The notes under the pieces were generated by a model. It was not told where the DNA came from. It searched no databases and saw only the letters and a list, made by a program, of their open reading frames with translations. From NCBI GenBank assembly GCA_037176705.1, contig CM073905.1, forward strand, positions 30,970,986 to 31,034,985: DNA of 64,000 nt, given 5' to 3'. This document shows, one piece after another, positions 61,901 to 64,000 of this stretch. A program made the translations under genes and the position numbers. Positions within the stretch are counted from its first letter, which is position 1, and each line of letters starts with the position of its first letter. Source of the stretch: Molossus alvarezi. Lineage: Eukaryota; Chordata; Mammalia; Chiroptera; Molossidae.

Positions 61901-62649
61901 AAGCAAATCCCAGATGTCATTTCATCTGGAGCTATTTCACAATGTTTCTAAAAGGTAAGGACTCTCTCACTCACTAAAAACACATTTACCACCCTGTTGT
62001 CATCTAAGAAAAAATAAACAATTCCTTAACAGATAGAGAGATGGTCTGTTTGAATCAGGGGCCTTTACGCTGTCAAGTGGATCAGTCTCATCCTTTATGG
62101 GTTGTATTTTAGTGCCTTGTTTAAGAAGTCATTTGCTATCCCAATCACAAAGGTAGTTTGCAAGTTCTGCATTTTATATCTAAATCTCTGTTCTACTGAG
62201 AACCAGTTTTGTGTGTTGTTGTCAGGCCTGGATCTTGATACCATTTTCCATTTTGATAACCTTTTGTCCCATCGCTCTTTGTCAGAAGTTTTTTCTTCTC
62301 CAACTGAAGTGCTAGATTGATAGTAGGAGGTGTTTATAAAGAAGGGCAGGGTGGCCTGAGAAATGATTCAACGTGGAGTAAAAGCAGGTGAATTTGTAAG
62401 AACGGGAGCTTCAGAGAAGCCAGGCCGTCATTGACACATTTCGTAGTCGCCAGGACCCCAGGGAACTGACCATTGCTCTTATGTTAATTAGGTACGGCTA
62501 CAACTGTGTCATTTATGGTTGGGACCCCACCTGCATGATGGGACACGAGTGGATTCGAAACATGAATGTCCACAGCCTGCCTCATGGCCATCATCAGCCT
62601 TTCTACAACGTGTTGGTGGAGGATGGCTCCTGCAGATATGCAGCCCAAG
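36475..62649 (+). CDS. FBXO21: F-box only protein 21 (exons 1-11; 3' end outside window)
   Basis: Joined exons: 36475-36725, 37586-37721, 39858-39952, 46290-46411, 49077-49223, 49768-49904, 51071-51207, 53830-54009, 55057-55189, 60841-61031 and 62492-62649. All junctions are GT/AG and phase-consistent, giving 562 codons plus one base. FBXO21 is a substrate receptor of an SCF (SKP1-CUL1) ubiquitin ligase; published substrates I recall are EID1 and ASK1. Seen here: an Ala tract (residues 2-9), F-box (about 37-81, LPGEVLEYIL and VASTCRRLRELC), SirB1/transglutaminase-like region (about 200-345, RRTGIPISMSLLY and EPVNFPSHFLLRW), a TPR-like helical stretch (about 403-470), and a YccV/HspQ-like region from about 497 (YGYNCVIYGWDPTCMMGHEW, QPFYNVLVEDGS). 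The start is ATG 36475 with strong context (aag before, G after); no in-frame ATG lies upstream in the exon. The human protein is about 628 residues, so about 65-70 are missing here. Confidence 0.97.
37135..37330 (+). repeat. MIR-like SINE (sense, diverged)
   Basis: 'actcgccgggtgaccttggg', 'gacctaccttgcaccgcggt' and 'tattaaatgagagcatctgc' fit a GC-drifted MIR next to the CpG island. Confidence 0.5.
37331..37500 (-). repeat. MIR SINE (antisense)
   Basis: 'tcctcgttttatagatgggg', 'gccaaggtcacaccgcgagc' and 'gatttgaactaggtccatca' match antisense MIR, placed tail to tail with the sense MIR-like copy. Confidence 0.65.
37586..37721 (+). CDS. FBXO21: FBXO21 exon 2
   Basis: Acceptor ttgtag, donor gtaagg at 37722. 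One base completes Arg, then WPSLMKHYSPTDYVNWLEEY and KVRQKAGLEARKIVASFSKR, ending FFSEH. Helical linker after the F-box. Confidence 0.95.
37722..39857 (+). other. FBXO21: FBXO21 intron 2
   Basis: Donor gtaagg, acceptor catag. A short (GT)n at 37760-37774 and an antisense Ves (39148-39392). 37780-39130 looks unique and A/T-rich; no gene or repeat recognised. Confidence 0.9.
39148..39392 (-). mobile_element. Ves SINE (antisense)
   Basis: Poly(T), then ctttatcctcaccagaggat, ending gccaaactgtccagggc. Target repeat taaactgagagttttt before and taaactgaggggttttt after. Confidence 0.93.
39858..39952 (+). CDS. FBXO21: FBXO21 exon 3
   Basis: Acceptor catag, donor gtaagc at 39953. Reads VPCNGFSDIENLEGPEIFFE and DELVCILNMEG plus two bases of Arg. 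95 bp, the smallest exon in the gene here. Confidence 0.95.
40899..40945 (+). repeat. (TA)n(CA)n microsatellite
   Basis: tatatatata followed by about nine CA units with ACAT variants. Confidence 0.85.
41450..42360 (+). repeat. Old L1 relic, ORF2 3' region (sense, non-coding now)
   Basis: 'accatcacaaaagtgtcaat', 'tctccccaaagtaatacata', 'caaatccaagtggctgcgat' and 'accccttgacccatacat' line up in order with the end of L1 ORF2 and the start of its 3' region. Stops and shifts throughout; it does not encode a protein. Confidence 0.7.
42383..42619 (-). mobile_element. Ves SINE (antisense)
   Basis: Starts ttttttaatcctcacctgag, ends aaaaccagcccaggg. It lies 18 bases from a sense Ves copy, making an inverted pair. 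Confidence 0.92.
42638..42847 (+). mobile_element. Ves SINE (sense, distinct subtype)
   Basis: Starts gccctagcccggtggctcag, contains ggtttgattccttgtcaggg and gaggcaaccaattgatgtct, ends aaaatatcctcgggtgagga. Right arm of the inverted pair. Confidence 0.9.
43295..43517. mobile_element. Tigger-like DNA transposon MITE
   Basis: The ends form an inverted repeat: cccttgaacaactcagg at the left and its near reverse complement cctgtgttgttcaggg at the right. The interior 'gacttgggtttgaac'-type phrases are diverged. Non-autonomous; no transposase. Confidence 0.65.
44965..45930 (-). repeat. Long L2-type relic, antisense
   Basis: 'gccagactctgctctaggcg', 'ctggggatgcagcagtgcac', 'agcagttggatatataggtc' and 'gatgggtgagatcacct' match in order a long dispersed element whose 5'-reading start is the reversed L2 3' end. 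Family assignment is by memory. Confidence 0.5.
46290..46411 (+). CDS. FBXO21: FBXO21 exon 4
   Basis: Acceptor ctcag, donor gtgagt at 46412. Completes Arg, then KALTWKYYAKKILYYLRQQK and ILNNLKAFLQHSDDYESYLE plus one base of Gly. Predicted helical, leading into the SirB1-like region. Confidence 0.95.
47390..47655 (+). repeat. L2 3' end (sense)
   Basis: 'ttccttcttaaatcctactt', 'accctccaagcgttcagttc' and 'acagcgcctagtacagactc' match the L2 3' end. Diverged. Confidence 0.55.
48612..48790 (-). mobile_element. Ves SINE (antisense), internally deleted
   Basis: Starts cttgtttttaaatcctcacc, jumps from 'gcctcctgtacgaacatgca' to the terminal 'gggccaaactggct', so about 70 bases of the tRNA-like head are missing. 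Target repeat acacaggttttt on both sides. Confidence 0.88.
49077..49223 (+). CDS. FBXO21: FBXO21 exon 5
   Basis: Acceptor tacag, donor gtgtgg at 49224 (a less usual GTGTGG donor). Completes Gly, then AVFIDQYCNPLSEITLADIQ, TQIGSIAELVRKTLRGINSR and HPSLTFRA plus one base. It differs at several places from the human sequence I remember. Confidence 0.94.
49224..49767 (+). other. FBXO21: FBXO21 intron 5
   Basis: Donor gtgtgg, acceptor ttcag. Nearly half of it is an antisense Ves SINE (49373-49634). Confidence 0.92.
49373..49634 (-). mobile_element. Ves SINE (antisense)
   Basis: Poly(T), then attctcatcgaaggacattt, with a small internal duplication 'gtgagagagacata/gtgagagagacaca', ending gccaaaccagcagggc. 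Target repeat tacatgttttgtttctt before, tacatggtttcttctt after. Confidence 0.92.
49768..49904 (+). CDS. FBXO21: FBXO21 exon 6: SirB1/transglutaminase-like region
   Basis: Acceptor ttcag, donor gtaagc at 49905. Completes Gly, then ESSMIMEIELQSQVLDAMNY and VLYDQLKFKGNRMDYYNALN, ending LYMHQ. NRMDYYNALNLYMHQVL corresponds to the conserved N..L..VL segment of bacterial SirB1. Confidence 0.96.
50375..50925 (-). repeat. hAT-type MITE, split by a Ves SINE
   Basis: Left piece: 'gtgaagggccagacagggag', 'gataaaactttatatatacg'. Right piece after 50850: 'tacaaaaacaggtggtgggc', 'cacatttggtctgtggacta' and 'cagtttgcagaccgtggtct'. Same family as 8266-8425 and 58660-58890. Confidence 0.8.
50623..50845 (+). 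mobile_element. Ves SINE (sense) inside an hAT-type MITE
   Basis: Starts gtccggccagtgtggcttag, contains cagttcctggtcagggcaca, ends aaaaccaataaagaaaaaa. Target repeat not clear. Confidence 0.9.
50955..51020 (+). repeat. MIR/L2 3'-end fragment
   Basis: 'catgcctggtatacagtagg' and 'tgcctaataaaagtgtgtat' match the shared MIR/L2 3' terminus. Confidence 0.6.
51071..51207 (+). CDS. FBXO21: FBXO21 exon 7: SirB1-like core, with an alternative donor
   Basis: Acceptor tttag, donor gtgagc at 51208. Reads VLIRRTGIPISMSLLYMTVA, RQLGVPLEPVNFPSHFLLRW and CQSAEG (split Gly). GIPISMSLLY and VNFPSHFLLR match SirB1 core phrases. An in-frame GT at 51187 (ag|gtggtg) lies 21 bases upstream of the main donor. Confidence 0.96.
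51208..53829 (+). other. FBXO21: FBXO21 intron 7
   Basis: Donor gtgagc, acceptor ctcag. Contains one sense Ves (52497-52688) and a vague MIR-like patch near 51895-51985. The rest, including 52700-53820, shows no gene or repeat that I recognise. Confidence 0.88.
52497..52688 (+). mobile_element. Ves SINE (sense, 'gcccaggttgtgggc' subtype)
   Basis: Starts gcacggccgggatggctcac; the box B area is shortened (cgctggtcagggcacatgcc); ends ctaaatcaataaagaaaaca. Confidence 0.9.
53830..54009 (+). CDS. FBXO21: FBXO21 exon 8: SirB1-like C-terminal part
   Basis: Acceptor ctcag, donor gtaagg at 54010. Completes Gly, then ANLDIFDYIYIDAFGKGRQL, TVKECEYLIGQHVTAALYGV and VNVKKVLQRMVGNLLSLGK plus two bases of Arg. 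DYIYIDAFGKG(R/K) is the conserved D-x-F-x-G-G-like element of the SirB1 family. 180 bp. Confidence 0.96.
54010..55056 (+). other. FBXO21: FBXO21 intron 8
   Basis: Donor gtaagg, acceptor tatag. Contains an L1 3'-region fragment (54478-54860); nothing recognised in 54015-54470. Confidence 0.9.
54478..54860 (+). repeat. L1 3'-region fragment
   Basis: 'tttagagcactttttggttc', 'cagcacaactgagcagaaag', 'tttgtcacgatcgatgcatc' and 'gtgttgtatgttctacagat' follow an old L1 3' region in order. Confidence 0.7.
55057..55189 (+). CDS. FBXO21: FBXO21 exon 9: TPR-like helices
   Basis: Acceptor tatag, donor gtaatt at 55190. Completes Arg, then EGIDQSYQLLRDSLDLYLAM, YPDQVQLLLLQARLYFHLGI and WPEK. Paired amphipathic helices like the TPR tail of SirB1 proteins. 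Confidence 0.96.
57880..58395 (+). repeat. L2-type relic (sense)
   Basis: 'ctgtagccagagtaatctta', 'cacgtggcaggtgcccagaa' and a terminal 'acttgaatgaatt' match the L2-type 3' region. Diverged. Confidence 0.5.
58660..58890 (+). repeat. hAT-type MITE
   Basis: 'ggcagcagactgcagcctgc', 'gaatacattttattcgccct', 'gaagggccacaaagcccaaa' and 'cacttactctctggcccttt' follow the common hAT-type MITE in sense orientation. Confidence 0.75.
59480..59690 (+). repeat. MIR-like fragment
   Basis: 'ggggattaaatgaaatttaa' and 'tcttggtacagtgaccagtg' suggest the MIR 3' half. Weak. Confidence 0.35.
60399..60500 (+). mobile_element. Ves SINE (sense), internally deleted
   Basis: Starts ccctggccggtttggctcag, then jumps to 'ggcaaccaatcgattttctc' and ends ttgaaaaaatgttg. 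About half the body is missing. Confidence 0.8.
60841..61031 (+). CDS. FBXO21: FBXO21 exon 10: linker into the YccV-like region
   Basis: Acceptor aaag, donor gtgagt at 61032. Reads VLDILQHIQTLDPGQHGAVG, YLVQHTLEHIERKKEDVGVE, VKLRSHEKHRDVCYSIGLIM and KHK plus two bases of Arg. YSIGLIMKHKRYGY resembles the opening strand of bacterial YccV/HspQ (xxxGxxxxHrxyxY). 191 bp. Confidence 0.96.
61505..62040 (+). repeat. L1-type 3' region, two adjoining fragments
   Basis: 'ttttagtttgcatttccctg' marks the first fragment. 'ttggaaatttcaagcatcta', 'gaaagcaaatcccagatgtc' and 'aaaataaacaattccttaac' mark the second. Confidence 0.65.
62095..62320 (+). repeat. L1-type fragment
   Basis: 'aagaagtcatttgctatccc' and 'ttgataccattttccatttt' resemble the L1 3' half. 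Diverged. Confidence 0.5.
62492..62649 (+). CDS. FBXO21: FBXO21 exon 11: YccV/HspQ-like region
   Basis: Acceptor attag, donor gtgagt at 62650. Completes Arg, then YGYNCVIYGWDPTCMMGHEW, IRNMNVHSLPHGHHQPFYNV and LVEDGSCRYAAQ plus one base of the next codon. IYGWDPTC and QPFYNVLVEDG are the signature of the hemimethylated-DNA-binding-like YccV/HspQ family. The final exon or exons are downstream of the window. Confidence 0.97.
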
Positions 62650-64000
62650 GTGAGTGACCACATCTCGTCTGTACCTTTCGTGACACTTGGGTGGATTTTA
62701 AACACGCATTGGAGCACTCAGATACTGTGGGCACAGTCATCAATTTCCAGTGGCTCACCTTAGGGCCGATATTTAGCCAGTAAACATGGATGGTATGCCC
62801 TGGTGTGGCGATACCACGGGTTAGATAGTCACGGTCCTCCAAGTCTCCCCCTCCATCGCCACCACAGCTAGGACCCTATTCCAGTGCTGCTGTTGACCTC
62901 TGTTCTGATTGGTCATTGCCTTTGCCCGTCAGATTTCCACTGCCTGTTCCCTAGGCATTGCCAGTGGCTCCCTCCATGTAAGAAGGGTCAGCTCGAGCCC
63001 TGCCCATACCACCTGCTTGTGCTGGGGCATTGAGTGGACACTTGGGAGCCGCCCTAGCACCCTCTGGCCTCCTGAGACTGGCAGCCTTGTGCTCCCCCAG
63101 AGACACCACTGTGGGAACTGCATGCACTGCACTGGCCTAAGCACAGGGGCTTGGCAGGCGGGGCCTCTGGCAGCCCAGACGGGCGCTAGCTTGGCACTTC
63201 CAAGACAGACCGGCGAGCCTGGGCCGGGCCGGCAGGGCAGACAAAAATCCTTCGCTGTGAGTCTCTTTTCTTTGTTCTTCTAATTAATGGGACGGAGTTA
63301 TTGCAGACCTGCCCGTGGAGGTCCTTATGACGGTCATTTAATTAATAAAAATGAGCACAGATGCTAACACAGTGCTGCTCTGTGACAGGCATGTCCTAGT
63401 GTCTGTTGACTCCGTCTGAAAACGCTCATTGCCATCAGCATCAGCATCACACTCGTTTTGTACACGCGGAAACGAGTACAGAGGCGTTCAGATTAGAACT
63501 GACGAGGAGGAATCTCAACACAGGCCACTTTGCAAGGCCTCGTCCATAACCATCAGGCCACACTTTTTTTTTTTTCTTCATCCTCACCTGAGGACATTTT
63601 TCCATTTTTTGTACAGAGTGGGAGGGAGAGAGAGGAAGAGAGAGAGAGAAACATCGATGTGAAAGGGACACATCGAGTGGCTGCCACCCACACAACCAAC
63701 CAGGGCCGGGGACAAACTGCAACTGAGGTACATGCCCTTAGCGGGAACCGAACCCAGGTCTCTCCGGACCGCAGGCCGACGCTCTAACCACTGAGCCAAA
63801 CCGGCCAGGGCGGGCCACACCTTTTGTGTCTGACCTAAAACACGTTCAACCCAACTCAGTGTCACGTTCCAGTAAGTGCAGTAGTAGATGTAGTGGGCGT
63901 GTGAAAAGCTCAGAAGTATTGAAAAGACTAGAGGAAGTTTCTTACGGATGGTTGGTAAGCATCAGAAACTGAGAGACAGTCACAACAACAGGAGACAGTC
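62650..64000 (+). other. FBXO21: FBXO21 intron 11 (runs off the window)
   Basis: Donor gtgagt. Contains an antisense Ves at 63566-63811. No further exon found: the expected continuation (Glu-Asn-Leu-Glu-Tyr style) is absent up to 64000. Nothing recognised in 62660-63550. Confidence 0.85.
63566..63811 (-). mobile_element. Ves SINE (antisense)
   Basis: Poly(T), then cttcatcctcacctgaggac, ending gccaaaccggccagggc. Target repeat ggccacacttttt before and ggccacacctttt after. Confidence 0.94.

Larger units (their letters stand above)
61032..62491 (+). other. FBXO21: FBXO21 intron 10
   Basis: Donor gtgagt, acceptor attag. Contains L1 3'-region fragments (61505-62040 and 62095-62320). Nothing recognised in 61035-61500. 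Confidence 0.9.

Noticed and set aside
1309..63865. Recurring small open frames with peptides such as TRGHFSIF or [15 protein letters not shown]
   Set aside because: Translations of Ves SINE copies on either strand, not genes.

Overview
This window is vertebrate nuclear DNA, almost certainly from a bat of the Yangochiroptera. It carries interrupted genes with GT/AG introns, MIR, L2, old L1 and hAT relics shared by mammals, and about 28 copies of a tRNA-derived SINE of the bat Ves family, many with intact target-site duplications. The two genes and their order, NOS1 then FBXO21, match the mammalian 12q24-type neighbourhood. Both are transcribed on the + strand here. Gene identities rest on reading the spliced protein by eye against families I know; no database search was run.

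Layout. Positions 1-17473 hold the last ten coding exons of NOS1 (neuronal nitric oxide synthase). They give 443 contiguous in-frame residues covering the FAD-binding, connecting and NADPH-binding parts of the reductase domain and the C-terminal tail. A long 3' UTR follows; I place its end tentatively near 23.37 kb. From about 23.4 to 36.3 kb is intergenic DNA filled with Ves SINEs, L1 and LTR remnants, MIR and L2. A CpG island with GC boxes and a YY1-type motif lies at about 36.3-37.0 kb. FBXO21 starts at ATG 36475, and exons 1-11 (562 codons plus one base) run to 62649. The last coding exon or exons lie beyond the window.

How the genes work. NOS1 makes nitric oxide from L-arginine, and the part seen here is the electron-supply half (NADPH to FAD to FMN). 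FBXO21 is an SCF ubiquitin-ligase substrate receptor. It joins an F-box to a SirB1/transglutaminase-like region and a YccV/HspQ-like region, both otherwise best known from bacteria. Nothing in the sequence suggests the two genes work together; they are syntenic neighbours.

No wholly new system is visible. The points most worth a second look are a 105-codon alternative reading frame over FBXO21 exon 1, an in-frame alternative donor removing seven residues in FBXO21 exon 7, a stack of retro-insertions sharing target repeats at 34.7-35.8 kb, inverted SINEs around FBXO21 exon 6, a 122-nt pure pyrimidine tract in a NOS1 intron, and non-conservative NOS1 substitutions compared with the human protein as I remember it.
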